Assembly: GCF_900187385.1 (NCBI RefSeq)
Contig: NZ_FYEY01000002.1
Span: 1 to 64,000 of the forward strand
DNA: 64,000 nucleotides
Direction: 5' to 3'
Origin: Streptomyces sp. 2114.4
Lineage (GTDB): Bacteria; Actinomycetota; Actinomycetes; Streptomycetales; Streptomycetaceae
Of this stretch, positions 1 to 10,169 are shown piece after piece. Each line of letters opens with the position of its first letter. The stretch's first letter is position 1. The notes below the pieces were generated by a model that was given only the letters and a program-made list of their open reading frames with translations, made no database searches and had not been told where the DNA came from. The position numbers and the translations under genes were made by a program.

Positions 1-100
1 GAGCTCCTGCACTCCCCGCGCCTGAGCTGATGTGGTGTCTGACTGGGCGCCACGGGCGCGGTCAGTCCCTCGGGGTGCGGCGGAGGGTCGCCTACAGATG

Positions 101-132
101 AGAGTACGGGCGATCAGCCCCGGCATTGCCCC
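101..132 (-). promoter_or_regulatory. Late-type promoter at left edge (GGGG-box family)
   Basis: On the minus strand GGGGCAATG (124-132) is followed by a 17-bp spacer and TACTCT (101-106), then 7 nt and AGGCG. This matches the boxes before the portal and terminase genes. It lies just past the tail-fibre stop, so it should drive a leftward gene beyond the window edge. A variant of the late leader motif (12 of 14 bases) sits at 10-23. Positions 1-139 hold no gene that I can support. Confidence 0.6.
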
Positions 133-139
133 TGATGTG

Positions 140-2017
140 TCAGGCGATGCGGACGGCTCGCATCCATGAGCCGAGGCCCATGCGGTTGAAGGTGGTGCTG
201 GAGGTTGACTGGGCCCATCCGAGGGCGAGCGTTCCGGCGCTGGTGGTGGTGACCGTGCCGGTCTCGATCGCGTAAACCAGGTTGGTGTTCACGTTGCGGC
301 GGCCGTATGTGACGGTCGTACTGAACCCGTGACTGCCCGATCGCATGGCGATGCCGTCGGCGTTGTTGTTGCCCGCGGTCGTCTCTGTAGCCGACGAGGC
401 CGGGCCCATAGCGCCCTTCAGGCCGGTAGCGCCACTGGGCACCAGCCACTCCGTCACCGTCAACGCGAACGACGAACCGCCGGTGTACAGGTGGAACTCG
501 ACGATGTACGTCGCGTTCGCGAGGAGGGACACCGTCAGGTGCGGGTCCGCAGTGCGGGTCGTGGTGCTGATGCGGTCGGTGTTGATGGGCTTGCTGACCA
601 GGTACGGGGTGTTCTGGGCCATGACGCTGCCGGTGACCTGGATCCCGGACGAAGTGAACGTGTGATCGGCGCCGTTGGCGGTGATGTTGACGTAGTCGCC
701 GGTGATGTAGACCGAGGAGTGCTTGCCGGTGATGTTGCCGTCCTTGGCGTAGATGTTGCAGCTGGAGGCCCCGCTGGTTGTCGTGGCGGTGGTAGCGCTG
801 ATCCCTGCGTACCCGATTTCGCTGGTCGCGGTGGGGGCGCCCGTGGCGCAGGTGAAGTTTCCCGAGTACGAGCCGGCCTTGGGTGAGCTGAGGGACAGGA
901 AGGTTTGGGAGTAGTTGCCGCTGCTGTCTTGGGCTACGACGGGCGCGCCGATGACGGTCGTGGGTTGTGCCGAGTTGGTGACGTTCGGCCCGGAGTTGAG
1001 GGCTGCTGGGAAGATTTCGCCGGTGACTCCGGAGTAGAGGAGAACCGTCGGCCTGGTGACCATGCCTGCGGGCGGGGTGGGGGTGACGACGACGCGGGAG
1101 CCGGAGGTGTTGGTCTGGAGGACGCCGCCGGTGACGGTGGCGCCGATGATGTCCGTGCCGGTGATGGTGCCCCCGGTGATCGTCTTGCCGGTGATGGCGT
1201 CCGCTTTCAGGGCGGTCGCGTCCACCGATCCGGCGGACAGCTTGGCTGTGGTGACCGCGTTGGCGTCGAGCTTGTCGGTGGTGATCGCCAGGGAGGCGAT
1301 TTTGGCGGCGGTGACGGCTTCCGCGGCAAGCTTGTCGGTGAGGACGGCCCCGGCGGCTATCTGACCGGCGAGGATCGCCCCGGCCACGATCTTCTGTGTG
1401 GTGACGGCGTTATCGGTGATCTCTGTGGTGCCGATCGCTCCTGCGGCGACCTTGGCCGCGGTCACTGCGTCGTCGGCGAGCTTGACGGTGGTGATGATGC
1501 CGTCGAGGACGTCGGAGGCGACCACGGGCGTCGGTCCGAACGGGCCCACTTCGGCCGAGGGGGTTGAGGCGGCGCCGGACGTGTTGCGGGCTAGCAGTTG
1601 TACGTACACCGGGTCGTCCGTCACTACGACGACGGTGGCGCCCTGCGCCGTCTCGATCGTGGACTGTAGCGTCGCCGCAGTCGGCGTGAAACCGGGGCTG
1701 GTGGAGGCGTGGACCTCGATCCGGGCCCAGTCCAGCGGGATCACCGCGCCGTCGACGAACTGCCCGTCCCACGAAACGGTGACCCCGCCCAGGACGGACA
1801 CCGCGATCGGTGCGGACGGTGCGGGCGGGGGCGGTCCGTTGACGACCTGTATGCCGGACGTGCCATCAGCCTGCTGGCCGACGATGGCGCGCAGGCCTCC
1901 CGTATCGTCTCGCGCGACGAGCGAGGTCCCGTCCAGGGATGCGGACGACAGACGTGAAGATCGTTCGACCTTCGTGAGCCGGGCCTCTAGCCGGGCGAGC
2001 TGGGCTCCGATGTCCAT
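140..2017 (-). CDS. Tail fibre / receptor-binding-type protein
   Basis: 625 aa. The N-terminus (MDIGAQLARLEARL) is a short coiled coil. Residues of roughly 170-300 are a run of degenerate repeats of the type AVTTxKI / GAI / DKL, typical of trimeric phage fibre shafts. The C-terminal half is Ser/Thr/Gly-rich beta structure ending in a globular tip, likely the host-contact domain. It is the last gene of the tail module, after the baseplate-like proteins. The ATG at 2017 overlaps the upstream stop by one base (TGATG), so it is translationally coupled. Host receptor unknown. Confidence 0.75.
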   Translation of the reverse strand: MDIGAQLARLEARLTKVERSSRLSSASLDGTSLVARDDTGGLRAIVGQQADGTSGIQVVNGPPPPAPSAPIAVSVLGGVTVSWDGQFVDGAVIPLDWARIEVHASTSPGFTPTAATLQSTIETAQGATVVVVTDDPVYVQLLARNTSGAASTPSAEVGPFGPTPVVASDVLDGIITTVKLADDAVTAAKVAAGAIGTTEITDNAVTTQKIVAGAILAGQIAAGAVLTDKLAAEAVTAAKIASLAITTDKLDANAVTTAKLSAGSVDATALKADAITGKTITGGTITGTDIIGATVTGGVLQTNTSGSRVVVTPTPPAGMVTRPTVLLYSGVTGEIFPAALNSGPNVTNSAQPTTVIGAPVVAQDSSGNYSQTFLSLSSPKAGSYSGNFTCATGAPTATSEIGYAGISATTATTTSGASSCNIYAKDGNITGKHSSVYITGDYVNITANGADHTFTSSGIQVTGSVMAQNTPYLVSKPINTDRISTTTRTADPHLTVSLLANATYIVEFHLYTGGSSFALTVTEWLVPSGATGLKGAMGPASSATETTAGNNNADGIAMRSGSHGFSTTVTYGRRNVNTNLVYAIETGTVTTTSAGTLALGWAQSTSSTTFNRMGLGSWMRAVRIA

Positions 2018-3111
2018 CAGACGCCTCCGTAGACGTACGACTCTGCGGGCTTGAGCTGCAGGGTGGCCTGCTCGCCGCCCTGTGCGGTGGGTTTCACGGT
2101 CCAGCCGGTGATGCGGCACCAGCCCACGAAGCTGGTCCAGGGGTTGTTGACGCGGACGGGGACGTCATCGCCGACCTGCCAGGAGCCGATGGGGGCCGCG
2201 GGGTGGTTGCGGACGGTGATCTCTGCGACCGAGCCGAGGGTCTGGCGCCACTTCGATTCGGCGGCGGCGCGCCTGGCGAGGAGGTCGGTGCCGTTGACGT
2301 CGGGCAGGTCGAGGATCGCTTCAAGGCGCAGGCGGCCGTTGCGGACGGCGCTGATGGATCGCTTCTTCGCGGATCCATCTCCGGCGCCGGCGGCGACGAC
2401 GACCTGCGCGTACTCGTCGCCGGCCTGCGGTACTTCGGGGTCTTCGATGATGTTGACGCCGGTCGCGAAGCTGATGTCGGTGCGGCGGGCGCCGAGTCGT
2501 GGCCAGCCGAGGCGGACGCGGCGCACGGGCGCGGTGCGGCCGGTGTTCCAGGCGACGTCGCAGGCGTAGTCGGGGGTGGCGTCGCCGGAGACGAGGTTGT
2601 CGATGGCGTCGCCAAGGACTGGTGACTCCCACCAGTTGAATTTGAGGGGTTCGGTGGTGGTGCCGACCTTCGCGGTGCTGGTCGTCGCGTCCACCGTCAC
2701 GCCGAGGTTCCCGTCGGCGATCGACTGGGCGTACGCCCAAATGTCGCGGATGACTGTGCAGGGGTCGGCGTAGGCGTAGGGGCCGCGGCCGCCGAGGTTG
2801 CCGTCCAGGTCGTGGCGGTGCTGGAGGTAGGAGGACCAGCCGGCGGCTTCGATGGCGTACTCGGAGCCTTGGGGTCGGGCGTCCCAGACCAGGCCGCCCC
2901 AGCGCAGCAGCCCGTCCCGCTCCACGTAGATCAGCGTGGTGCCGGGGTCGGTGAGGGTGGTGTTGGACGCCAGGAGGTGCGGGGAGAGCGTGCCGGACAG
3001 GGAGCCAGGGCCGTTCAGCTCGGATCCGTACTCCAGGCCGGTCATGGGCAGGGCCTTGGACAGCCACTGACCGGTGAGGGCGTGCTGGGTCAGCACCCGG
3101 TAGTCGGCCAT
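2017..3111 (-). CDS. Minor tail / baseplate hub-type protein (Gp37-like)
   Basis: 364 aa beginning MADYRVLTQHALTG. Size, position between the Dit-like and fibre genes, and the opening pattern (a bound partner sequence, then LNGPGSLSGTL) fit the actinophage minor tail proteins related to ReqiPepy6 Gp37, thought to form the tail-tip hub. No lysozyme or peptidase motif is visible. The start at 3111 shares one base with the upstream stop (TGATG). The family assignment rests on pattern recognition only. Confidence 0.6.
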   Translation of the reverse strand: MADYRVLTQHALTGQWLSKALPMTGLEYGSELNGPGSLSGTLSPHLLASNTTLTDPGTTLIYVERDGLLRWGGLVWDARPQGSEYAIEAAGWSSYLQHRHDLDGNLGGRGPYAYADPCTVIRDIWAYAQSIADGNLGVTVDATTSTAKVGTTTEPLKFNWWESPVLGDAIDNLVSGDATPDYACDVAWNTGRTAPVRRVRLGWPRLGARRTDISFATGVNIIEDPEVPQAGDEYAQVVVAAGAGDGSAKKRSISAVRNGRLRLEAILDLPDVNGTDLLARRAAAESKWRQTLGSVAEITVRNHPAAPIGSWQVGDDVPVRVNNPWTSFVGWCRITGWTVKPTAQGGEQATLQLKPAESYVYGGV

Positions 3112-4052
3112 CAGTACGGCGCCTCGAAGAATTCGACGTCCGCAATGATCGTGGTGCTGGAGTCGACGGAGAACTTGCCGGCGTTGCCGGAGAATCCGGC
3201 GACCTGGAGGCGCAGGAGCTGGCTGGTGCCGCGGTAGGTGTCGGGGATGAGGAGGTTGTCGCCGAGGACGACGGTGGCGCGGCGGACGCCGGTGCCCTGG
3301 TTGTCGTCGAGGATGACCTGCTGGACGGTGAGGGATGCTCCGAAGGTGGCGCGGAGCTGTCCGAAGATGGTGCCGGTGCTGTAGCGGATCTGGCCCACGT
3401 CGATCTTGATTTTGACGCGGGCTGCCCAGGTGGGGATGGCGAAGTTCCAGCCCGCGGCGGTGCTGAAGTACGAGTAGGTGCCGCTGCTCCCGGAGATTTC
3501 GGTGGACAGGGAGCCCGGGGACTGGAGCTGCATCTGCCGGTCGCGGCGAGGGTTGGCGATGCTCCGCAGGTCCGTGATCATCGCGTTGGTGATGATCGAC
3601 GTGGAGGCCGGTATGTCGATGCGGGCCAGCGGGATCGCCGTACGCGCATCCGGGATGACGGTGGCGGTGCTGGTGACGTTGGAGATGACCTGGAAGTACT
3701 CGATCTGATCGACGAGTGGGTCGAGACTGCTGCCGCCGTATTCGGGGTCTTCGACACGCAACACGATCATGTCGGAGCGTGGGCTCCCGCCCGTCGGGGC
3801 GATGTCCATCGTCTCGGTGCCGACGTTGCACACTGCGTAGGAGCCCTGGAAGGTGTTGTCGCGGCCGCGGATGATGCCGGATCCGTCAGATATCTGCACC
3901 TGGCTGCCGGGCGTGGACAGGGCGGTGACCTTCAGGTCGTCGCCTTCGGTGATGCCCTCGGAGCCGCGGGCCAGGTCTCGCACGAGCATGCGGAACTGCT
4001 GTGCTGAGTGGTACGCGCCATCGGTCATGATCGGCGCTTGGAACAGGGCCAT
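3111..4052 (-). CDS. Minor tail protein, baseplate-like
   Basis: 313 aa beginning MALFQAPIMTDGAYHSAQQFRML. The N-terminal half (about residues 1-150) resembles tail-associated proteins that open with a residue-dense loop and a beta domain carrying SDMIVLRVEDPEYGG. The C-terminal half is a beta-sandwich-like, possibly carbohydrate-binding region. It sits between the Dit-like gene and the Gp37-like hub, so a baseplate or upper fibre role is inferred. Eight bases separate it from the upstream gene. Confidence 0.55.
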   Translation of the reverse strand: MALFQAPIMTDGAYHSAQQFRMLVRDLARGSEGITEGDDLKVTALSTPGSQVQISDGSGIIRGRDNTFQGSYAVCNVGTETMDIAPTGGSPRSDMIVLRVEDPEYGGSSLDPLVDQIEYFQVISNVTSTATVIPDARTAIPLARIDIPASTSIITNAMITDLRSIANPRRDRQMQLQSPGSLSTEISGSSGTYSYFSTAAGWNFAIPTWAARVKIKIDVGQIRYSTGTIFGQLRATFGASLTVQQVILDDNQGTGVRRATVVLGDNLLIPDTYRGTSQLLRLQVAGFSGNAGKFSVDSSTTIIADVEFFEAPY

Positions 4053-4060
4053 TGGTGCTC

Positions 4061-4963
4061 CTAGAGGGCGGTGTAGGCGTCGCGCCAGGTGACGCTGAGG
4101 CGGGCTGAGTTGGTCGGGTCGACAGCCGTCCACCGCATCTCGGACTGGCCAGGCGGTAGCGAGAACTGATCGAGGCGCGATGCCGGGGACAGGTACGTCT
4201 CGGCGTTGCCGCCGTTCTCCCGCACCACCGACAGACGGCCGGGACGGGTATCGAGCTCCACCCACTGCTCCGCGGTCAGCGTCAGCGTCGGCAGCGTCAG
4301 CGTGCGGCCGGATGCGACGTGCGTAATGGTGACGTTGCTGCACGGCCCCTGGATGCGCAGCACAGGCCAGGTGCTGCGGGTGCCCGCGTTGGTGACCCAC
4401 CCGGGGCGTACCGCTGCCTCGGTGGCGGAGGTGACGAAGATCGGCGCGAAGACGGGTGCGGTGAAGCCGCCGCCAGTCATCCACCCCAAGGGGATGTCGA
4501 CCGTTTGCTCGGCGTCCCCGTACCAGGTCGGGTCGGTGGCCTCGAAGGCCATGTCGACGGGGATGAAGCCGTGGATGGCTGTGGCCATTTCCGGGGCGAG
4601 GCGGCGCAGGCGGCCGTTGACGCGGCGGGTGTCGCTGCCTGGCCGGCGGACGCGCAGCGGCATGGTGGCGCCGCCGACGAGCCGGATCGTGGGGTCGTCG
4701 GCGGCTGCCTGCATCTGCGCGAGGATCGCCTCACAGGCCGGGCCGTTCCCGGGGACGCGGATATTGGCGTCGAACTCGATGGTGCGGGCCGTGTAGTAGT
4801 CCGGGCCCGGGAACGCGCCGTCGGCGGACGGCTGGTCGACGTCGCTGTCGCGTGTACCCGGCCAGCCCAGGCCGGTGATCTCTTTGAACCGGACCGGCGT
4901 GCCGGTGCCCATGAGGATTCCGCCGAGGTCCCACTGTCCTTCTTCCAGGTCAATGTCCGGCAC
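4061..4963 (-). CDS. Distal tail (Dit-like) protein
   Basis: 300 aa from a GTG start. It is encoded directly after the tape measure and overlaps that gene's end by 14 bp, the usual place for the distal tail protein that caps the tube and anchors the baseplate. The sequence is beta-rich, with an early WDLGG segment and a central FEATDPTWYGD motif typical of siphovirus tail-component proteins. No enzymatic motif is seen. Confidence 0.65.
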   Translation of the reverse strand: MPDIDLEEGQWDLGGILMGTGTPVRFKEITGLGWPGTRDSDVDQPSADGAFPGPDYYTARTIEFDANIRVPGNGPACEAILAQMQAAADDPTIRLVGGATMPLRVRRPGSDTRRVNGRLRRLAPEMATAIHGFIPVDMAFEATDPTWYGDAEQTVDIPLGWMTGGGFTAPVFAPIFVTSATEAAVRPGWVTNAGTRSTWPVLRIQGPCSNVTITHVASGRTLTLPTLTLTAEQWVELDTRPGRLSVVRENGGNAETYLSPASRLDQFSLPPGQSEMRWTAVDPTNSARLSVTWRDAYTAL

Positions 4964-7900
4964 GGGCTGCCACCCCTCCCCGCTTGGCGCGCCGCATCTG
5001 ACGGCCGACCTGGTGGCCGATGTCGTAGGCGGAGGCGTTGGTCTTGGTCACCGGGACGTTCACAGTGGTGGGGCCTTCCTGGCTGATGACGACGATGCGG
5101 CCGGCGTTGGCGTCGGTGAGGCCGACGCCGAAGCGGTGGGCGACGTCGCCGAGGACCGCGGTGGCGGAGGCGCGCTTGTTGGCGCCGAGGGGGATGTACG
5201 CCTCGCCGCCGGTGGAGGGTTCGGCGAACGTGACGGCGCCGGTGCGGGTGCCGTAGATACCGGGGCGGATGCCGCCGTTGGCGTAGCTCAAGCCCTTCTG
5301 CGCGCGGGCCAGGTCGACGAGGAATTTCGTCGAGCGGGAGCCGAGGCTGCTCTTGATCTGGGCACTGGCCTTGGTGGCGACAGTAACGATGTCGTCCTCG
5401 CCCAGGCCCGTGGCTGCGGCGACGTCGTGGATGCCGGTCTTGCTGGTCTTGACCGCGGCGATGATCTGCACGAGCTGCGCGATCTGCTCGGAGGAGAGCG
5501 CATTGTTTGCCGCGGTAGCGGCCCTGTTCGCCGAGGACGCCTTTCCCTTGTCCTTGACCGCGGCGGCCGCCAGGGCTTCAGCGTCCTGGTCGTTCTGCGA
5601 GGCGAGACGCGTAGCGAGAGCCCCGTAGCCGCCGGCGGCGAGCTTGGTGAGGTTCGCCTGGAAGGTGGCCTGGTCCTTGACGGCGGCGTTCAGCTGGGAG
5701 GTGTACTCGCCCAGGGAGGCCCTGGCGGAGGCGGCCAAATTCCGCAGCTGGGATGCCATGTCTTTCAAGTACTTCGACGAGCCGTGGGCCATGTTCTTCG
5801 TGAGGGCGATGCCTTCGTCGCCCATCTCGGCGAGGGCGTCGGCTACGTCCTGGCCGGCGCGGGATGCGACGGTGGCGAGGTCCTTGCGCCAGGCGTCGAG
5901 GGAGTTGTTCGAGGCTCGCAGTTTGCTGTTGAAGATGGAGAGGTTGAAGTTGCCTTTCTTGTCGTTCGAGGCGCTGATGAGCCCGGACAGGGTGTATCGC
6001 TGGGCTCCGGCTCCGGTGCCGGAGTAGGTGAAGTCGAGGCCGCCGCCGTCCGCGAACTGGGTGACGCTTCCCGCGGCGTTCCAGGCGATGCCCTTGCCGC
6101 CGAGTCGGCGCACGGTCTCCTCGGCTATCTTCCGAGACCGTGGGCGCTTCGACCTGGCCAAAGGGATGTAGCTCTCGCCCTGAGTTTCGTCCTCCGCCCA
6201 CACTCGCCATTCGCCAGCGCGGGCGATCTGTGCGACGTGGTTCTCACGCCGCATGCCGCCGCCGGCGAAGCGGCTGACCTGGACGGAGCCGTCGGCCTGG
6301 TACCCGGAGGCGTAGGGGCCCGGGTTGGACTTGCGGACGATGGTGTCGATGAACGTCTTCTTGTAGACGCTGATGGTCGCCGAGCTTCCGTGGACGCTGT
6401 TGATCGCGGATTGGATTGCTGCGACTTGAGACCTGGGCGTCCCCGTCGGCACGCTGACGACCACGGTTTTCCCGTTCGTCGACTGGATTTTGAAGCCGAG
6501 GAGTTCCAGCTGTCGGCGGCCCTCGGCGGTGGGGACGTTCATGGTGATGGTCTTGCCGTGCTGCTTCTCGACTGCAGCCTTGAGGTTTTGCAGATCGCGG
6601 AGCGCTCCAGCGGTCTTGGCGCTCATGCTGATGTTTTTGCCGCCCGGCACGGCCTGCATCTGCTTGAGCAGGTTCGCGAGGTCGGCTTTGGCCTGCCCGG
6701 TCTTGGCGGTGACCTTGTATTCGCGGGTGCCGGGGATCAGCTTGACGGTGTAGCCGAGTTCCTCGAGCTTCTTCTTCGCGTCGTCGGAGAGGGTGTCGAC
6801 CTTGACGGTCTTCGACTTGGGGACCTTTGCGAACTCGGCCTGGACGGCGAGGAGCTCGGCGAGGGTGGAGTCGACGCCCTTCGTCTGGAGCAGGATGCTG
6901 ACTTGGCCGGGGATGAGGCCCATGGCGTCGGCAACGCCTTGCGCCTGCTTCGTCGACAGGCCGTAGCCCTCACCCAGCTTGATGGCCGCATCGCGGGCCT
7001 TTTGCATCTCTGCCTGGGAGGCCTTGAGCTTTTCCGGGAGCCCTTTGCCCTGGGACTCCGCGAAGTCGTAGGCAGCAATCGCGGCGTCAGCGCTGCCGCT
7101 GGCAATGTTGTTGAGGGTGTTGAAGAGGCCCTGGCCGTTCTTCGTGGTGGTGTCGATCGTGCCGTTGGTCTTGACGAGTGCCTTGCCCCAGCCGTCGGAC
7201 TTCTTGACGCCGGTGGCCATCGCCTCGTTGGCCTGGGTGATGGCCTCGTTGACGCGGGCTTGGGCTGCCTGGAGGCTGATGCTGCCGCCGGAGAGCAGGT
7301 CGAGGCTCGCGCGCAGGGCGCGGGTGCGGGAGTCGGCGTCCCCGGTCTTGTCGGCGAGGGCCGCGACGCTGTCCTTCAGCTGCTGGTAGGCCGAGACTCC
7401 CTCGCCTGAGCCCTTCTGTGCTGCGGCGAGCTCCTTCGCGGACTGCACCGAGTCCTTCATCTCTCCCTTCATGCCGGAGAGGGCTTCGGCCGCGTCCTTC
7501 GCGGACTTACCTACGGGGTCGATGTCGGTTGCCACGCCACCGCCGGAGCTGACGGTGACCTTGGTGTGGGCCTCGGCGACCGCTTCCAGCTGCTTTTGGA
7601 GACTGCCGAGGCTTTTGCCTTCGCCCAGGTAGGAGCTGGTCAGGTCTTTCAGCGTGACGCCGGAGCGGCGCATCACGTCGACGAGTTTTTGGCGGCCGCC
7701 GCCGACCTTCATGTCCTGGATCTGCTGGGCGGCGACGGCGCGGACGTTGTCGTCGACGGCGCCCTTGGACTCGCGCAGGGCCTGGGAGAGGTTCGCGATC
7801 CGCTGGTCGTGCTCTGCGGCGGCCTGGGCTGCTTTCTGCTGTGCGCTGGCGAGGAAGCCCAGGGCGACGGTTGCGCCGGCGATGGCTACGCCCCAGGGGC

Positions 7901-10154
7901 CGCCCATAGCGGCGGTGAGGCCGGACATTGCTCCGCGCAAGCCGGTACCTGCTGCGGCAGCGACGCCGCGGAGTGTGCCGGTGAACCCGGATCCGGCGGC
8001 GGCCGCGGTCCGGAAGCTGCCAGCCATCCGGCCGATGATCGGCACCCGGTCTTGGAGGACAGCGAATGCCGCACCGTAGCGGGAGAGGGACTGGCCGGCT
8101 GCACCAGCCAGGGTTCGCTGGTAGGCCATCTGCTGTGACAGGGACTGGAAGGCTCCGGTGACACGGCCGCGGACGGTGTTGGCGATGTTGGACAGGGGGC
8201 CCTGGACGCGGCGGAAGAGGAACATTGCGGCGACGGCTGCCTGTACTGGTCCGGGGAGGGAACCGAAGGCCGAGACGATGCCACCAACGAGGTGGCCGAT
8301 GGGCCCGAGGACTCCGGAGAGCCAGCCCAGTACGGAGAGGATCGCGTCGAGAGCCATGGTGGCGATGTCGATAGCGGAGCCCAGGCCGGACGATCCGTGG
8401 GCGAGGGAGGAGAAGCCGCTCACGACGGGCTGGATGAAGGAAACGACGTTGTCGAACACTTGACCGGCGGTGTCGCCGATGGACAGAAGAACGTGCAGGA
8501 CCTGGGCGAGGGCGTGCTCACCGAAGTCCTTGAGGGGGCCGACCATTCCGGACACGCTCTTGCCGATGGCGGAGAACTTGCTGGACAGGGCGGCGCCGAC
8601 CTCCGGGCCGAAGAGCGTGGCGGCGCTGTTGAGGTACTGGAAGAACTTTTCGATCTTCGGGGTGGCGGCGGACAGTCCCTTGGTGATGCCGCGGGTCATC
8701 CACTCCATCCCGGGGGCCATGCCCTGGTAGATGGCGAGTCCGGTCTGGCGTGCCTGGGTTTTGAGGCCGAGCATGGCGCCGGCGAGACCCTTGCCCTTGG
8801 CGGCGGCGATGTCGGCGGCCGATCCGGTGCCCTTTACGGCGGCCATGAGGTTATCGAAGCTGTCGACGCCCTGGTGGGCCATGGCGATCGCGCCGGACAT
8901 CGCGGGCTTGCCCATGGACTTCTTGACGGCGGCCGCGAAATCCTGCTGCGTCATCTTGTGCTGGGCCTTGGACAGGCCGTCGATGACGTAACGCAGGCCC
9001 TTGAACTGCCCGGAGGCGTCCCACGCCTCGATACCCATGGCCTTGAGGCCTTCGATCATCTGCGGGGTGGGCGCAGCCAAGTTGGCCATCATGCCGCGGA
9101 GCGTCGTACCGGCGGTCTGACCGAGGATGCCCGCCTTGCCGAGCATGCCGACCGCGGAGGCGGTCTCCTCGATGCTGACGCCGAGCCCGTGCGCGACCGG
9201 CCCGGCGTATTTCATCGCGTAGTAGATGTCTTTGATGTCACCGGACGCGGCGTTGGCGGTGGAGGCCAGGGTGTCGGCGGCGCGGGAGGCCTGGTCGGCA
9301 CCCATGCCGAACTGGTCCATGATGTCGCCGAGGTATTTTGCGCTGTCGGCGGCGTTGACCTGCGCTGCGGACGCCAGACGCAGGGATGCGCCGGTCGCCG
9401 AGATGGCCTGATCGGTGCGGAAGCCGGCCTTCGCGAGCTCGACCATGGCCTCGGCGGCGTCGCCGGCGGTGGCACCGGGCAGGGACAGGTCGTTGCCGAG
9501 CTGGTTGGCAGTCGCGGCGGCCCGCTTCATCTGCATCTGCGTGGCACCGGTCACCGCGCCGAACGCGTTCATCTGCTGCTGGTATTCGTTGCCCTCTTTG
9601 ACCATCCCGGCCAGGCCCATGACCAGCGCCCCGCCGGACAGGAGCGCGGCCATGCTGCGGAGCTGGCCGTGGGCGCGGCCGGTCTCGCCGGCGAAGCGGC
9701 GCATGGAGGAGATGCCTCGGGAGCCGACCCGGTCGGTTTGGGTGGCGGCAGTGCGGGCGGCGACGGTGAGGCGCTGGAGGTCGCGGACGGCGGTGGTGAG
9801 CTGGCTGCGCATGCGGGCGATGTCGCGGGCCGCGTTGCGGCTGTTGGAGCCGAGACGGTCCATGTTGCGCTGTGCGGTGCGGGCGGCGTCGCCGTAACGG
9901 CCCAGGTTGCGGGCGGTGGTGCGGGCGTTGTTGCCGAGGCGCTGGATGTCGCGGGCCGCGTTGCGGGCCTCGCGGCCGAGGGAGCGGAGGTTGCCGCGGG
10001 CGGACCGTGCGGCGGTGTCGAGTTCGCGGACGCCGGTGCGGGCGCGGGTGAGGGACTGGTCGAGGGTTCGGGCGTGGGTGGCGGACTCGCGGAGGGCGCG
10101 GGCCAGTGACGTGCCGTTGCCCCGCAGGTCAACGGACAGGTTCCAGTTCGCCAC
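4950..10154 (-). CDS. Tail tape measure protein
   Basis: 1734 aa, the largest gene here; its length sets tail length. Residues of about 1-180 are an Arg/Ala-rich helical region with short repeats (AARDIxRLGxxART). Residues of about 190-420 resemble the TP901-type tape-measure core (AFGAVTGATQMQMKRAA). Hydrophobic stretches follow near 600-700, where membrane insertion would occur, then long helices and a basic C-terminus. It starts at GTG 10154, 15 bp after the frameshifted chaperone gene. No peptidase motif such as HxxxD or NlpC is recognised. Confidence 0.95.
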   Translation of the reverse strand: MANWNLSVDLRGNGTSLARALRESATHARTLDQSLTRARTGVRELDTAARSARGNLRSLGREARNAARDIQRLGNNARTTARNLGRYGDAARTAQRNMDRLGSNSRNAARDIARMRSQLTTAVRDLQRLTVAARTAATQTDRVGSRGISSMRRFAGETGRAHGQLRSMAALLSGGALVMGLAGMVKEGNEYQQQMNAFGAVTGATQMQMKRAAATANQLGNDLSLPGATAGDAAEAMVELAKAGFRTDQAISATGASLRLASAAQVNAADSAKYLGDIMDQFGMGADQASRAADTLASTANAASGDIKDIYYAMKYAGPVAHGLGVSIEETASAVGMLGKAGILGQTAGTTLRGMMANLAAPTPQMIEGLKAMGIEAWDASGQFKGLRYVIDGLSKAQHKMTQQDFAAAVKKSMGKPAMSGAIAMAHQGVDSFDNLMAAVKGTGSAADIAAAKGKGLAGAMLGLKTQARQTGLAIYQGMAPGMEWMTRGITKGLSAATPKIEKFFQYLNSAATLFGPEVGAALSSKFSAIGKSVSGMVGPLKDFGEHALAQVLHVLLSIGDTAGQVFDNVVSFIQPVVSGFSSLAHGSSGLGSAIDIATMALDAILSVLGWLSGVLGPIGHLVGGIVSAFGSLPGPVQAAVAAMFLFRRVQGPLSNIANTVRGRVTGAFQSLSQQMAYQRTLAGAAGQSLSRYGAAFAVLQDRVPIIGRMAGSFRTAAAAGSGFTGTLRGVAAAAGTGLRGAMSGLTAAMGGPWGVAIAGATVALGFLASAQQKAAQAAAEHDQRIANLSQALRESKGAVDDNVRAVAAQQIQDMKVGGGRQKLVDVMRRSGVTLKDLTSSYLGEGKSLGSLQKQLEAVAEAHTKVTVSSGGGVATDIDPVGKSAKDAAEALSGMKGEMKDSVQSAKELAAAQKGSGEGVSAYQQLKDSVAALADKTGDADSRTRALRASLDLLSGGSISLQAAQARVNEAITQANEAMATGVKKSDGWGKALVKTNGTIDTTTKNGQGLFNTLNNIASGSADAAIAAYDFAESQGKGLPEKLKASQAEMQKARDAAIKLGEGYGLSTKQAQGVADAMGLIPGQVSILLQTKGVDSTLAELLAVQAEFAKVPKSKTVKVDTLSDDAKKKLEELGYTVKLIPGTREYKVTAKTGQAKADLANLLKQMQAVPGGKNISMSAKTAGALRDLQNLKAAVEKQHGKTITMNVPTAEGRRQLELLGFKIQSTNGKTVVVSVPTGTPRSQVAAIQSAINSVHGSSATISVYKKTFIDTIVRKSNPGPYASGYQADGSVQVSRFAGGGMRRENHVAQIARAGEWRVWAEDETQGESYIPLARSKRPRSRKIAEETVRRLGGKGIAWNAAGSVTQFADGGGLDFTYSGTGAGAQRYTLSGLISASNDKKGNFNLSIFNSKLRASNNSLDAWRKDLATVASRAGQDVADALAEMGDEGIALTKNMAHGSSKYLKDMASQLRNLAASARASLGEYTSQLNAAVKDQATFQANLTKLAAGGYGALATRLASQNDQDAEALAAAAVKDKGKASSANRAATAANNALSSEQIAQLVQIIAAVKTSKTGIHDVAAATGLGEDDIVTVATKASAQIKSSLGSRSTKFLVDLARAQKGLSYANGGIRPGIYGTRTGAVTFAEPSTGGEAYIPLGANKRASATAVLGDVAHRFGVGLTDANAGRIVVISQEGPTTVNVPVTKTNASAYDIGHQVGRQMRRAKRGGVAARAGH

Positions 10155-10169
10155 CGGGCCCGCTCCCTT

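Noticed and set aside
1200..1400. TTGTCGGTG sequences resembling damage promoters
   Set aside because: They lie within the tail-fibre coding repeats and no TANNNT follows at 8 bp.
4875..7409. Long plus-strand open frame of about 840 codons
   Set aside because: It lies antisense to the tape measure gene; composition (Gly/Val/Asp/Leu-rich, no domains) is what high-GC third-position bias produces opposite a real gene.
8292..10109. Second long plus-strand open frame opposite the tape measure
   Set aside because: Same reason: Gly/Ala/Val/Asp-rich antisense shadow without start signal or recognisable fold.
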